From Plesiocystis pacifica SIR-1 (lineage in GTDB: Bacteria > Myxococcota_A > Polyangia > Nannocystales > Nannocystaceae), in NCBI RefSeq assembly GCF_000170895.1, contig NZ_ABCS01000012.1, positions 62,001-126,000 on the forward strand: a stretch of DNA of 64,000 nucleotides, read 5' to 3'. A program made the position numbers and the translations under genes. How positions within the stretch are numbered: position 1 is the stretch's first letter; each line of letters opens with the position of its first letter. A model generated the notes under the pieces. The model ran no database searches. It was given only the letters and a program-made list of their open reading frames with translations, and had not been told where the DNA came from. Positions 29,158 through 40,800 of the stretch are shown in pieces.

Positions 29158-29177
29158 GTCAGCGCTTCGCCGCTGAC
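29158..29177. promoter_or_regulatory. Inverted repeat upstream of the lipoprotein gene
   Basis: GTCAGCG/CGCTGAC around a CTTCGC loop, 15-34 bases upstream of ATG 29143. On the minus strand it would lie in the leader or near the promoter; its role (operator or leader hairpin) is unknown. Confidence 0.4.
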
Positions 29178-29321
29178 AAAATTGGTCACGAACGCCTGCG
29201 TAGCCCATCCCACGACCCGAATTGTCGCTCCGGTGACGCGTTGCGTCCGCGCGGGGGAGCGCTTTGTCAGACCTTTCAGCGCGCTTTCAGGTGACGCAGA
29301 TCGCCGCCCGAAAATTGGCAG

Positions 29322-30623
29322 TCACAACAGCTCGTCGAGGGCGGCGGTCAGGCGCTCGACCTCGGCGAGGGTGTTGTAGTGGACCATGCTGACGCGGACG
29401 ATGCCGTCGCGGGCCTCGAGGCCCAGGGCGCGGATGGCTCGCTCGGCGTAGAAGTGGCCCCAGCGGATCGCGATCTTGCGCGCGTCGAGCAGCGGCGGGA
29501 GCTCGCTCGCCTTGCGGCCCTCGACGGTGAACGCGAGGGTCGGCACGCGCAGCTCGGCGTCGCTGGTCTCGGGGCCGACGACGCGGACCTTGGGGTGGGC
29601 GCGGAGGAAGTCGAGCAGGGCCTCGGCGAGGGCGACCTCGTGGGCGGCGAAGCGCGCGAAGGTCCGGGCCAGGGCCGCGCGGCTCGGCAGCGCGTCGGCG
29701 CCCTCGGCGTCGTCCTCGCCCGCTCCCTGGTGGTGAACGTCGACGGCCCCGAGGTAGTCGAGGATGCCCGGCAGCCCCGCGCTCAGCTCGTGGGTCACGT
29801 TGCCCGGCTCGAACTTGTAGGGCACCTGCGCCTCGTCGATGAAGTAGTGGTTTTGCCCGCGGGCGGCCTCGAGCAGCTCCCGGCGTCCCCACAACAGGCC
29901 CTGGTGCGGGCCGTAGACCTTGTAGAGGCTCAGCAGGTAGTAGTCGGCGCCGAGGCTCGAGACGTCGACGAGGCGGTGCGGGGCGTAGGCGACCCCATCC
30001 ACGCACAGCTGGGCCCCGGCCGCGTGCACGCGCTCGGCGACGGCCGGGATGTCGTGGATGCGGCCGACCACGTTGGCGCAGTGGGTCATGGCGACCAGGC
30101 GCAGCTGGCCGGTGGCCCGGGTAGCGAGCGCGGCGATCATCGCCTCGAGGTCGTCGAGGGCGAGGTCGGCGGTGTCGGGGCGCAGCTTCCAGATCTGGAC
30201 CTCGACGCCCGTTTCGCCCAGGCGCACCCACGGCCCGACGTTGGCCTCGTGGTCGAGCTCGCTGACGATCACCACGTCGCCATCGGACCACAGCGGGCGC
30301 AGGGCCCGGGACAAGAGCGCGGCGTTGACCGTGGTCGAAGGCCCGAGCACGACCTCACCCTCGGCCGCGCCGACGAGGCGCTCGGCCGCCCGGTGGCCGA
30401 GCTGGACCTGGGCGCCCGCGCGCTGGGACAGGGGGTAGCTCGCCCCGAGCTGCATCATGTGGCGCTCGAGGTAGTCGCTGATCCGCCGGTGGACCTGGCG
30501 CGGGACCACCGAGCCGCCGGCGTTGTCCATCAGCGCCCACTCGGGGTGGTGCTCGGACAGCGCGGGGAACTGTCGGCGGACGAAGTCGAGGTCGAGGGAG
30601 CGGTCAGACGCGTCCGAGGGCAT
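29322..30623 (-). CDS. Cysteine-desulfurase-like class V aminotransferase
   Basis: Predicted 433-residue PLP enzyme of the aminotransferase class V/NifS-CsdA group. Landmarks are YWALMDNAGGSVVPRQV-like WALMDNAGGSVVPRQ, LGPSTTVNAALLSRAL, VSELDHEANVGPWVRL, CVDGVAYAPHRLVDV and the PLP lysine in DYYLLSLYKVYGPHQGLLW. The C-terminal part (VRVSMVHYNTLAEVERL) is the usual dimer-side end. The variant class with ANVVGRIHDI is annotated as cysteine desulfurase-like without proof of sulfur transfer, and no obvious catalytic cysteine loop was found. It is a free-standing gene between two secreted-protein genes. Confidence 0.88.
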   Translation of the reverse strand: MPSDASDRSLDLDFVRRQFPALSEHHPEWALMDNAGGSVVPRQVHRRISDYLERHMMQLGASYPLSQRAGAQVQLGHRAAERLVGAAEGEVVLGPSTTVNAALLSRALRPLWSDGDVVIVSELDHEANVGPWVRLGETGVEVQIWKLRPDTADLALDDLEAMIAALATRATGQLRLVAMTHCANVVGRIHDIPAVAERVHAAGAQLCVDGVAYAPHRLVDVSSLGADYYLLSLYKVYGPHQGLLWGRRELLEAARGQNHYFIDEAQVPYKFEPGNVTHELSAGLPGILDYLGAVDVHHQGAGEDDAEGADALPSRAALARTFARFAAHEVALAEALLDFLRAHPKVRVVGPETSDAELRVPTLAFTVEGRKASELPPLLDARKIAIRWGHFYAERAIRALGLEARDGIVRVSMVHYNTLAEVERLTAALDELL

Positions 30624-30679
30624 GGCCCGAGGCTCGCACGCTCGCGGGCGCAGATCGACGCTTCAAAACCGTTCCAAAC

Positions 30680-30711
30680 CCGCTAGAGAACCGCTAGAGA
30701 ACCGCTAGAGA
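30680..30711 (-). repeat. 11-base tandem repeat placing stops in all three frames
   Basis: CCGCTAGAGAA is repeated nearly three times. On the minus strand each copy holds a TAG, and because 11 is not a multiple of three the stops fall in all three frames. The first is the stop of the transglycosylase gene (30707-30705). Confidence 0.85.
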
Positions 30712-31727
30712 TCTGGCAGCACGCCCAGGCCCGTCTCTTCCGACTTGGGCTTGGGGGCGGGCTTGGGCTGGGGGGCAGGCTTGGCCTTGGGCCGCGGCGC
30801 AGCCTTGGGTTTGGGCCGGGGCGCGGGCTTGGCCTTGGGCTCGTCGCGCTGCCACCCAGCGGGCGCACGCCGCTCGCCCTTGTCGAGCTCGGGGTGCGGC
30901 ACGAACACGGGCTCCGTGGCGATCTCGGGCTCGGGTTTGGGGGCAGGCACGGGCTTGGGCGCGGGCTTGGACTCGGGCTCGTCGGGGCTCGCGTAGGGAT
31001 CGTAGTCGAGCTCCCGAGCGACGCCGTGGATCTCGGCGGCGTCGGGCAAGCTGTCGACGTCGGGGACCTCCAGGGGCTCGTCGGCCTCGAGCCCCGCGGC
31101 CTTGCTGCTCTTGCCATGGATGACCGCGGCCGAGCCCGACACGCCGTCGAAGCGCGCCCGGGCGTCCATGACCTTGGCGACGTAGGCCTGGCTGTAGTCG
31201 GGGAAGTCCTCCCCGGCCTCGACCCAGCGCTTCACGTTGCCGGGGCCCGCGTGGTAGGCCGCGACCGCGTGGTGCTCGTCCTCGAAGCGATCGAGCATCT
31301 CGCTGAGGTAGAGGGCGCCGGCGCGGACGTTGAACTCGGGGTCGTAGGCCCGGGCCGAGTGCTCGCCCATGCGCTTGGCGAGGTAGGCCGCCGTCGCGGG
31401 CATCAGCTGCATGAGCCCGCGCGCGCCCGCCGAGGACTTGGCCCGCGGGTTGAACCGACTCTCGACCCAGATGATCGCGTTGAGCAGCTCGGGGTCGAGG
31501 CCGTGCTCGTCGGCGGCGGCGGTCACGATCGCCTGGACGGCGAGGATGCGCGCTTGCTCCTCCGCCGAGAACTGATCGAGGTTGGCGTGCTTCGCGGACT
31601 TGGCGCCGCCTGCGCTGTCGGCCTGCGGGGCTTGCGTCGAGCTGCCGGCCGAGATCGCACAACCACTCGCCGCGAGGATCACGCCGAGGAGCACGCTGGG
31701 CAGGGAAGGAGAGGCGAGATCGGCCAT
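30705..31727 (-). CDS. Lipoprotein lytic transglycosylase (SLT domain)
   Basis: Predicted 340-residue periplasmic, lipid-anchored murein transglycosylase. The signal peptide ends with lipobox ILAASGC (Cys23). The SLT domain spans about 60-175: [15 protein letters not shown] with catalytic Glu89, [20 protein letters not shown], and [15 protein letters not shown]. The C-terminal about 100 residues form a Pro/Lys/Arg-rich tail ([15 protein letters not shown]) that may bind the cell wall or other polyanions. The family cleaves glycan strands with 1,6-anhydro ring formation. The gene ends in a short tandem repeat that supplies stops in all frames. Confidence 0.9.
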   Translation of the reverse strand: MADLASPSLPSVLLGVILAASGCAISAGSSTQAPQADSAGGAKSAKHANLDQFSAEEQARILAVQAIVTAAADEHGLDPELLNAIIWVESRFNPRAKSSAGARGLMQLMPATAAYLAKRMGEHSARAYDPEFNVRAGALYLSEMLDRFEDEHHAVAAYHAGPGNVKRWVEAGEDFPDYSQAYVAKVMDARARFDGVSGSAAVIHGKSSKAAGLEADEPLEVPDVDSLPDAAEIHGVARELDYDPYASPDEPESKPAPKPVPAPKPEPEIATEPVFVPHPELDKGERRAPAGWQRDEPKAKPAPRPKPKAAPRPKAKPAPQPKPAPKPKSEETGLGVLPDL

Positions 31728-32038
31728 GGTGCCCCGAACATAGGGAGGACGGGCCAGAACCCGAATTTTCTGGCGTTCTCGCCGGGTCTGGGCGCGCTCG
31801 GCGTGTCAGGCTGAGCGCCGAGGCGGGCCGAGGCCAGCCGCGACCGCCTCAGGTCCGTTCAGGATCGGCCCACGCGCCCACGGGACACACGACATTTCGT
31901 GTCCGCCCACACGCTCTTCGTCTTGACCCGCGGCCACAGATCCATATTCTTCGCCTCCCCCTGCGCCCAAGCGCGGGGCCCCGAGCTCTGGGTCGAGAGC
32001 TCCGCCAGGGCGAGCGCATCGTCGACGGACGAGAAACA
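31728..32038. other. Intergenic control region upstream of rplU
   Basis: 311 bases between the transglycosylase start and rplU. It holds a small hairpin (31883-31904, GGAC..GTCC with an inner ACGA/TCGT) and a good promoter candidate (31923-31950). The following about 80 bases would be an untranslated leader. No gene was found. Confidence 0.5.
31923..31950 (+). promoter_or_regulatory. Candidate sigma70-type promoter of rplU-rpmA
   Basis: TTGACC (31923-31928) and TATTCT (31945-31950) are separated by 16 bases. Five of six and four of six positions match the consensus. Position and orientation suit a strong ribosomal-protein operon. Confidence 0.45.
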
Positions 32039-32356
32039 GTGACGGATCAAGCCATCATCAAGACCGGCGGCAAGCAGTACCGCGTCGCCGTGGGAGACAA
32101 GCTCCGCATCGAGAAGCTCACCGCCGACGTCGGCGCGAACGTGGACTTCGCCGAGGTGCTCTTCGTGGGCGCGGGCGCGGACGCCCGCATCGGCACCCCG
32201 CTGGTCGAGGGCGCCAAGGTCAACGCCGTGGTCCGCAGCCACGGCCGCGGCAAGAAGCTCATCGTCTACAAGTTCCGCCGTCGCAAGAACTACCGCCGCA
32301 AGAACGGCCACCGCCAGCCCTACACCGAGGTCGAGATCACCGGGATCTCCGCCTGA
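32039..32356 (+). CDS. rplU: 50S ribosomal protein L21
   Basis: Predicted 105-residue L21. The family start [21 protein letters not shown] is clear, as is the C-terminal [23 protein letters not shown]. The initiation codon is GTG at 32039. It is a 23S rRNA-binding protein of the large subunit. It precedes rpmA by 28 bases in the order rplU-rpmA-obgE conserved in most bacteria. Confidence 0.98.
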   Translation: MTDQAIIKTGGKQYRVAVGDKLRIEKLTADVGANVDFAEVLFVGAGADARIGTPLVEGAKVNAVVRSHGRGKKLIVYKFRRRKNYRRKNGHRQPYTEVEITGISA

Positions 32357-32384
32357 TCCGACAGGACCGAAAGGACACACCGAC

Positions 32385-32663
32385 ATGGCACATAAAAAAG
32401 GTCAGGGATCCATCAAGAACGGCCGCGACTCGAACGCACAGTTCCGCGGCGTCAAGAAGTTCGGTGGCCAGTACGTGAAGGCCGGCAACATCCTCGTTCG
32501 CCAGGTCGGCTCCAAGTTTTGGGCCGGCGAGGGCGCGGGTCAGGGCCGGGACTTCACCATCTTCGCCAAGCGCGACGGCGTGGTCCGCTTCTACAAAGCT
32601 GGCCCCAAGGCTCAGCGGCGCTCCTTCATCGCCATCGACCCCGTCGCCGAAGCGGCGGAGTGA
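32385..32663 (+). CDS. rpmA: 50S ribosomal protein L27
   Basis: Predicted 92-residue L27 starting [20 protein letters not shown], with [20 protein letters not shown] and [16 protein letters not shown]. The N-terminal tail reaches the peptidyl-transferase centre. There is no cleavable prepeptide of the Firmicutes kind. GAAAGGACACACCGAC upstream gives a ribosome site. Confidence 0.98.
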   Translation: MAHKKGQGSIKNGRDSNAQFRGVKKFGGQYVKAGNILVRQVGSKFWAGEGAGQGRDFTIFAKRDGVVRFYKAGPKAQRRSFIAIDPVAEAAE

Positions 32664-32706
32664 TCGCGTCGAGCCGGGCGCGCCTCGGCTCGAAGATCCG
32701 GCTGAC

Positions 32707-32753
32707 GAAGGCCCTCCGACCCCTCCCGGGTTGCGAGGGCTTTCGCGCGTTTT
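32707..32753 (+). terminator. Probable intrinsic terminator or attenuator between rpmA and obgE
   Basis: GAAGGCCCTC (32707-32716) pairs with GAGGGCTTTC (32735-32744) with one G-T pair, and TTTT follows at 32750-32753. The stem is good and the T tract short, so partial termination is the likely effect. Confidence 0.5.
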
Positions 32754-32780
32754 GAACTTCAACACACTCCACGGGACCCC

Positions 32781-34244
<1,464 letters not shown>

Positions 34245-34353
34245 GCGCGGGGAGCTTCGCGGGGCTCGTAGCGAGGCCGATCGGGACGGAGCCCTGGGTC
34301 TGCATGGCGACACCCGAGCGTTGCCTTCAAAGTTTCTGACCCCGCCTCGACTT

Positions 34354-34391
34354 GGCCCCAGGCGCACTGAACGTGCGCCCGGATTGGGGCC
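34354..34391 (+). promoter_or_regulatory. Strong bulged hairpin in front of the Glt-like operon
   Basis: GGCCCCA (34354-34360) pairs with TGGGGCC (34385-34391), and GGCGCAC (34361-34367) pairs with GTGCGCC (34373-34379). The loop is TGAAC and a 5-base bulge lies on the 3' side. It is 65 bases before the first gene of the operon and about 110 bases after obgE, with no T tract. Confidence 0.6.
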
Positions 34392-34455
34392 GACAATGGT
34401 GTCTAGACCGGCGCGGAAGCTGGCCAGGGTCCACCCGCCCTGATACCGTAATGCC

Positions 34456-35391
34456 GTGTCTCGGGTTGATCGCAGGACTCTCGTGGGCTCCAAGTGTTGG
34501 ACCCTGCTCGCGGCTTTGATGCTCTTGGTTGCCCTCGCCGTGCCGACGGCCGGGGCCATCGCAGCGCCCCCGGCAACCCCGAGCACCTCGCCGAGCAGCG
34601 CGGGCGCGGTGCCCAGCGGCGACCTGCCCGGAGACTCGGCCGGCCCTGCGCCGGACGGCTCGGGCGGCGCGAGTGCGGACGCCGGCGGTGGCGGTGGCGA
34701 AGATCTGTTCCAGACCACCGAGACCCCCGAGGGCGTCGACAGCTCGCGGCGCGAGTCCGAGGTCTACGGCGCGCGCATCGACGGCATGCAGGCCGACGTC
34801 GACGACCTCAAGGAGCGGATCTTCCGCAGCAAGGCGCGGCTGTCCGTGCTCAAGGAGACCGTGCTCCACGGCGTGCTCGCGGGCAGCCGGGTCATCATCG
34901 TCCACCGCAACTTGATGGGCTCGCAGTTTCGCCTGACCAAGCTCGCGGTCATCCTCGATGGCGCGCAGATCTACGCGCGCACCGACGACAGCGGGACCCT
35001 CGACTCCGAGGACGAGATCGTGGTCCTCGACGGCAACATCGTCCCCGGCCCGCACACCATCACCGTCGAGCTCACCTACCAGGGCCAGGGCTTCGGCGTG
35101 TTCAGCTACCTCAACGGCTACACCTTCGAGAGCCGCAGCTCGCACAACTTCACGGCGCCGGAGAACGGGGCCCTGCGCCTGCTCAGCGCTGGCTACGAGA
35201 AGGGCAACCTGAGCACCGAGATGCGCGACCGCCCGAGCATCGACTGGCAAGAGATTCCCCTGGACGCGTCCGGCAAGCCCCTGCCCAAGAGCGCGCGGCC
35301 GACCAAGAAGTCGAAGACCAAGACCAAGAAGACCAAGTCCAGCGCTCAAAAGCCGACCAAGAAGCCGGCCCAAAAGCCCAAGAAGAAGTGA
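34456..35391 (+). CDS. Secreted protein with lysine-rich tail (Glt/gliding-like operon)
   Basis: Predicted 311-residue exported protein; signal peptide LLAALMLLVALAVPTAGAIA. A Pro/Ser/Gly-rich linker (about 35-85) precedes a helical segment (YGARIDGMQADVDDLKERIF) and a beta-sandwich-like domain (VIIVHRNLMGSQFRLTKLAV, IVVLDGNIVPGPHTITVELT). The tail of about 35 residues is almost entirely Lys/Pro/Ser/Thr, with a histone-H1-like look and likely affinity for anionic polymer. It starts with GTG. Its stop overlaps a GTG of the next gene (GTGA). It is conserved in style with proteins of myxobacterial gliding/Nfs clusters, but I cannot name a specific orthologue. Confidence 0.7.
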   Translation: MSRVDRRTLVGSKCWTLLAALMLLVALAVPTAGAIAAPPATPSTSPSSAGAVPSGDLPGDSAGPAPDGSGGASADAGGGGGEDLFQTTETPEGVDSSRRESEVYGARIDGMQADVDDLKERIFRSKARLSVLKETVLHGVLAGSRVIIVHRNLMGSQFRLTKLAVILDGAQIYARTDDSGTLDSEDEIVVLDGNIVPGPHTITVELTYQGQGFGVFSYLNGYTFESRSSHNFTAPENGALRLLSAGYEKGNLSTEMRDRPSIDWQEIPLDASGKPLPKSARPTKKSKTKTKKTKSSAQKPTKKPAQKPKKK

Positions 35392-35405
35392 GCGCGGACG
35401 CGGCC

Positions 35406-37847
35406 ATGGGCGCACAGCTTCACAGGCGTGAGAGTCGTCGACGGCTCGTCGGCGCGTCGCTGGCGGCGGCGCTGCTGCTCGGCGGCGTGGTCTCGGCTCC
35501 GGCCCCGGCCGAGGCCGCCCCGCGGCGCTCGACCTTCGACATCGACGACGCGGTCCAGCGCATCGCCGACATCGAGTCGGTGATCGTCGCGGCCGAGACC
35601 GCGGCCAACGAGGACCCCGAGCAGACCGAAGAGGAGCTGGCCAAGCGCGTCGTCGCCGGCCAGCTGATGCTCGTCGACCGCGACGTCGAAGGGGCCGCGA
35701 TCGTGTTCCTCGACGTGCTCGAGAACCACCCCGACAGCCTCGCCGCGAGCCAGGCCCTGTACTTCCTGGGCGAGGCCCTGGTCCTGCTGAGCATGGACCG
35801 CTGGGCCATCGAGTGCTTCCAGGGCAACCTCGTCGACCAGAGCGAGGACGGCCGCCGCTACCACCAGCGCTCCATGGCGCGGATGTTCGACCTGCACGTG
35901 CCGCGGCGCGAGGACGGCTTCGCCCGCCGCCCCGGCCTGAGCGCGACCCCCGAGGTCCGCGCGCGCTTGCAGGCGATCGGCATCGACGTCGAGGCCAAGC
36001 CGCCCGAGGGCCTCGTCGACGAGGCGGACATCCTGCGCGTCAGCGTGGCCGTGGGCGCCATCGCGCCCGAGGAGCGCGAACTCGAGCTGCGCTACGCCTA
36101 CGGCCGCTGGCTCTACTTTCGCGGCGAGTGGGAGCAGGCCCTGGCCTCCCTCGACAGCGTCTCGCCCCTCGACGTGCCCATGTCTTCGGGCGGCGTCGGG
36201 GCGCAGTGGCGGGTGCGCGCGGCCTACATGGCCGCGACCGCGAGCCTGGCCAAGGGCGACATCGACGACGCCCTGACCCGCTTTGGCCTGCTGACCCAGT
36301 CCTTCCCCAAGGGCGAGCGAGACAAGCGCATCGTCGAGCTGGCCAACCTCGCCCTCGCCCGCATCCACCACGATCAAGGCGAGACCGAGCTGGCGGTCAA
36401 GTCCTACCGCCGCATCTCCAGGGACTCGCCCTTCTTCCCCGAGGCGATGTACGAGACGGCCTGGACCCTGCTGGCCGCCGGCGCCCACGACCGGGCCCTG
36501 CAGGCCCTCGACCTGCTGCTGGTCTACGACCCGGACAGCCCCATCGTCCCCGAGATCAAGCAGCTGCGCGGCAAGGTCAAGATCCAGATGCGCGACTGGC
36601 AGGGGGCCGAGGGCGAGTTCCTGGCCCTGCGCCGCGAGTTCGACGAGCTGTCCAAGCGCCTCGGCCGTCAGCTCGAGGCCAAGGGCGACGCGGCCAGCTA
36701 CTTCTCGGCCGTCGCGTCCGAGGACATGGAGCACTTCAGCCTCGGCGCCGTCATGCCCGTCGAGGCCGCGGCCGTCGCCCAGACCCTGCCCCGGGCCACG
36801 CAGACCGTCGACCTGGTCAACGAGGTCGGCGAGGTCGACGCGATGCTGTTCGAGACCCGGGCCCTGCTCGCGCGCATGGAAGAGGCCGTCGAGGCCAAAG
36901 AGCGCGCCCGCTTGTTCACGGACCTGGGCGCGCACCTGAGCTCGCTCGACTCCTCGGACCTCGAGATCCTCGATCTCAAGGAAAAATTGCTGTTCCGCTC
37001 GACGGCCAAGGTCGGCGGGGCCGGGCTCGTCGAGATCGAGTCCCAGCGCAAGGCCCTGGCCAAGCGCGTGACCAACCCGCTGGGCGACGGCAGCTCCCGC
37101 GACGACACCTCCGGGGGCCTGCGCAGCCGGGCCGAGGAGATCCACCAGCTCGACCTGACCGTCCAGGCCCTGCGCGCCCAGCTGATCGCGACCGAGCGCT
37201 ACTACGACGAGACCCGCAAGGACCAGCGCATCGACCACGAGGCCTTCCTCAAGCAGGCCGCGGAGCTGCGCGACGAGGTCGCGGGGCTCGAGCGCGAGGT
37301 CGCCGAGATGGAGGCCGAGGTCGAGAAGGCCCAGACCGCGATCCGCTTCGCCGATCCCTGGGCCGAGGCCCAGCGCGCGGCCGTCGAGGACTACTCGGTG
37401 TTCCTCGATCAGGCCTTCGCGGCGGTGCTCGAGGCCAACCCCGACGCCGCGGCCAAGAAGGTCTGGGACCGGGCCAACAGCCTGCGCGGGCGCATCGTCG
37501 AGGGCCGCGAGCGCCTCGACGCGGCCGCCGGTCGCCGGCTGCGGCGGGCCATGCAGATCCTCCGCGAGGAGCGGGTCAACCTCGACGCCTACAAGGAAGA
37601 GCTCGAGGCCAAGCGCGGGGAGACCCGCGAGCTCGTCGGCGACGTGATGCAGGCGAGCTACCGCGACGTGGTCGGCGAGCTCGCCAACTTGGTGACGCGC
37701 TCCGAGGTCGGCCTGCTCGACGTCGCCTGGGCCATCCAGGAGGTCGAGTCCGAGGAGATTCGCCGGCTCGAGACCCACCGCGACCGGGACCTGCGCGAGC
37801 TCGACCGCGTCCTCGACCAGGGCCTCCAGGAGGACGGGAACCGATGA
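35406..37847 (+). CDS. Large secreted TPR/coiled-coil protein (Glt/Nfs-like)
   Basis: Predicted 813-residue periplasmic protein: signal peptide SLAAALLLGGVVSAPAPAEA, then tetratricopeptide-like repeats (about 65-430, e.g. ALYFLGEALVLLSMDRWAIE, EAMYETAWTLLAAGAHDRAL), and a long helical C-terminal half with coiled-coil heptads (LKQAAELRDEVAGLEREVAE, MEAEVEKAQTAIRF). ATG 35406 is used; a GTG at 35388 that overlaps the preceding stop would add six residues. Periplasmic TPR proteins of this size are typical of the Myxococcus gltD/nfsD region. It is linked by ATGA to the next gene, with CCAGGAGG in front. Confidence 0.75.
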   Translation: MGAQLHRRESRRRLVGASLAAALLLGGVVSAPAPAEAAPRRSTFDIDDAVQRIADIESVIVAAETAANEDPEQTEEELAKRVVAGQLMLVDRDVEGAAIVFLDVLENHPDSLAASQALYFLGEALVLLSMDRWAIECFQGNLVDQSEDGRRYHQRSMARMFDLHVPRREDGFARRPGLSATPEVRARLQAIGIDVEAKPPEGLVDEADILRVSVAVGAIAPEERELELRYAYGRWLYFRGEWEQALASLDSVSPLDVPMSSGGVGAQWRVRAAYMAATASLAKGDIDDALTRFGLLTQSFPKGERDKRIVELANLALARIHHDQGETELAVKSYRRISRDSPFFPEAMYETAWTLLAAGAHDRALQALDLLLVYDPDSPIVPEIKQLRGKVKIQMRDWQGAEGEFLALRREFDELSKRLGRQLEAKGDAASYFSAVASEDMEHFSLGAVMPVEAAAVAQTLPRATQTVDLVNEVGEVDAMLFETRALLARMEEAVEAKERARLFTDLGAHLSSLDSSDLEILDLKEKLLFRSTAKVGGAGLVEIESQRKALAKRVTNPLGDGSSRDDTSGGLRSRAEEIHQLDLTVQALRAQLIATERYYDETRKDQRIDHEAFLKQAAELRDEVAGLEREVAEMEAEVEKAQTAIRFADPWAEAQRAAVEDYSVFLDQAFAAVLEANPDAAAKKVWDRANSLRGRIVEGRERLDAAAGRRLRRAMQILREERVNLDAYKEELEAKRGETRELVGDVMQASYRDVVGELANLVTRSEVGLLDVAWAIQEVESEEIRRLETHRDRDLRELDRVLDQGLQEDGNR

Positions 37848-40800
37848 CTGTGTACCGCCGCGCTCGCTCTTTGTTGGCCCTGTCCGTGGCCTCCGTGGTC
37901 GCGCTCAGCCCGGTGGTCGCCCAGGCCTCGAAGCCCTCGGGCGCCGCGCCCGATCCCGCGACCCTCGGGCGCGGGGGCGAGCCCGGCTCGGGCGTGGCGC
38001 GGGTCGTCGAAGGGGGCGGGGACCCCAACCGCTTGCAAGCCCCGCTGCCCCGGCGCCCGCGCAGCGAGGACGAAGCCGTCGCCATCGAGGACCTCGAGGA
38101 GATCTTCAAGCGCTTCGACGCCGCCGCCTCGGCGACCGAGGACACCCTCGTCGACCAGCTGATCATCGAGGCCGAGAAGGGCCGCGCCGAGCTCGAGAAG
38201 GGCTACGACTCGCAGATCAAGGAGCACCGCGCCCAGGCCCGAGTGCTGCGCAGCAAGGCGATCACCCGCTACGAGGACTTTTTGAAGCTCCACCCCAACG
38301 ACGCGGCGTGGACCCCCGAGATCATGTTCCGCCTCGCGGAGCTGCACTTCGAGTCCTCCCTCGAGCGTTACCAGCGGCAAGAGGACGCGTGGCAGACCCA
38401 GCTCATGGCCCTCGAGGAGCGGCGCCAAAACGGCGAAGAGAAGGTCCCCGATCCGCCGGCCTCGCCGACCGTCGACTACAAGCGCTCCATCGAGCTGCTC
38501 AGCGAGGTCGTCACCCGCTTCCCCGACTACAGCCTCAACGACGCCGCGCTCTACCGCATGGGCGTGCTGCTCTACGAGAGCGAGGACTTCGAGCCGAGCC
38601 GCCAGGCCTTCCTGGCGCTCGCGTGCAGCAACCGCTACGCCGTCCCGGCCGCGGACTTCAGCAACATCGTGCCCTCGACGAGCTTCCGCGACGGGGACTA
38701 CGAGGGCTGCGCCCCGCTGCGCCAGGAGAGCCAGTTCACCGCCGAGAGCTGGCTGCGCGTGGGCGAGCTGCACTACGACGTCGACGAGTTCGACCCTGCG
38801 CTCGAGGCCTTCACCCAGGCCCTGGGCAAGCCGGGCAGCTCGCTCTACGCGCTGTCGATGATCCGCATCGCCTTGACCCTCTACCTCAAGCGCGACTTCG
38901 CCGGGTCCATCGCGCGCCTCGACGAGTACATCCTCTACCTCGACTCCTACAAGGGCACGCCCGAGTACGACGAGATCCCCAACTACCGGGACGAGGCCAT
39001 CAAGTGGATGGCCAAGACCTACAACGAGGACGACTGGGACGGGAACGGCCGCCGCGATCGCCCCGCGGGGCTCAAGCGCCTCGAGCGGGACTACGCCGAG
39101 CGCAAGGCCGAGCCCCACGTGCCCGAGCTCTACGCCGCCTACGCGGACTTGCTCGCCTACGAGACCGAGTTCCAGGGCGCCATCGAGATCTACGAGCTCG
39201 CCCTGGATCGCTGGCCCCTGGCCGCCGCCGCGCCAGAGATCCAGTTCAAGGTCATGGCCTCGTGGAAGCTGCTGCGCGAGGACCGGAAGGTCACCGAGGC
39301 CCGCGACAAGCTGGCGACCAACTACCTGCGCGGGACGAGCTGGTACTACGCCAACGAGGCCGACCCCGACGCGATCGAGAAGGCCTTCAAGCTGGCCGAG
39401 GACGCGCTCGTGGCCACCGCCGTCGACCACCAGGCGCGGGCCCAGGAGCTGCGCTCGGAGGGCCGCGACGAGGAGGCCAAGGTCGAGTACGAGATCGCCG
39501 CGCGGGCCTACGCCGCCTACCTCGAGCGCTTCCCGAACACCCAGAGCTCCTACGAGTACCGGTTCAACTTCGCCGACTCGCTCTACTACTCGGACCAGTT
39601 CCTCGACGCCGCCAAGCAGTTCGCGGTCGTGCGCGACTCGAACCTCGACAACCGCCTGCAGGCCGACGCGGCCGAGGGCGTGATGAGCTCGCTCGAGAAC
39701 TACGCCGAGCTCCAGGAGGCCGAGGGCAAGTACACCCTGCCCGACATGCCCAAGGACCCGGACGCCGGGCCCTACGAGGCCCAGGACATCCCGCCCCTGG
39801 CGCGGGCGCTCCAGGACGCCTACGACCGCTACTCCGAGCTCGTCCCGGACGCCGAGGACGCGGCCACGGTCATGTACAAGTCGGGCGAGATCAGCCAGCG
39901 CCACAACCAATTCGCCGAGGCCCGGACCCGCTTCCAGCGCGTCGTCGATCGCCACTGCGGCGAGGACGTGGCGATCAACGCCGGCTACGCGATGATCGAC
40001 GGCTACACCGTCCAGGGCGACCTGGCCAACGTGTCCAAGACCATCGAGATGCTCGAGGGCAAGGCCTGCGGCACGGGCGACGCGAAGAACGAGTTCGCCG
40101 GCAAGCTGCGCAGCATCGGCAACGCGGTCATCTTCCAGGAGGCGACCTTGCTGTTCGAGGCCGGCGAGTTCGAGGCCGCGGCCGACCGCTACGTCGCCCT
40201 GGTCAACGAGGCGCCGGACGACCCCAACGCCGACAACGCCCTCAACAACGCCGCCGTCGCCTACGAGAACATCGGCCGCTTCGAGAGCGCGACCAAGACC
40301 TACGAGCGCATCTACACCACCTACAAGCCCTGCGACTCGCCCAAGCTCAAAGAGGGCGACAAGTGCAGCGAGTTCGCCGACGAGGCGCTGCTGCGCACGG
40401 GCTTCAACCACGCGCGCTTTTTCGAGTTCGAGGAGGCCGTGCAGAGCTACCTGGTCCTGGCCACGGACGGGGACTACTCCAACAGCGAGTACCGCCTGCT
40501 GGCCATGCGCAACGCCGCGGGCTTGCAGGACAACCTGCAAAACTACGAGAAGTCCGCGAAGCTCTACTACCGGGTCGCCGACAAGTCGGGCTCGACCGAG
40601 GAGAAGGCCGAGGCCTACTACAACGCCGCCACGGTGCTCGAGAAGGCCGGCAACGACTCCAAGACCATCGCGGCCTACAAGAAGTACCTCAAGGCCTTCG
40701 CCGGGGCCGAGGGCCAGGCCGTGCGCGAGGTCGAGGCGCACCTGCGCCTGGGCAAGCTCTACCGCGACAACAAAAAGCGCAAGGACTCGATCCGCGAGCT

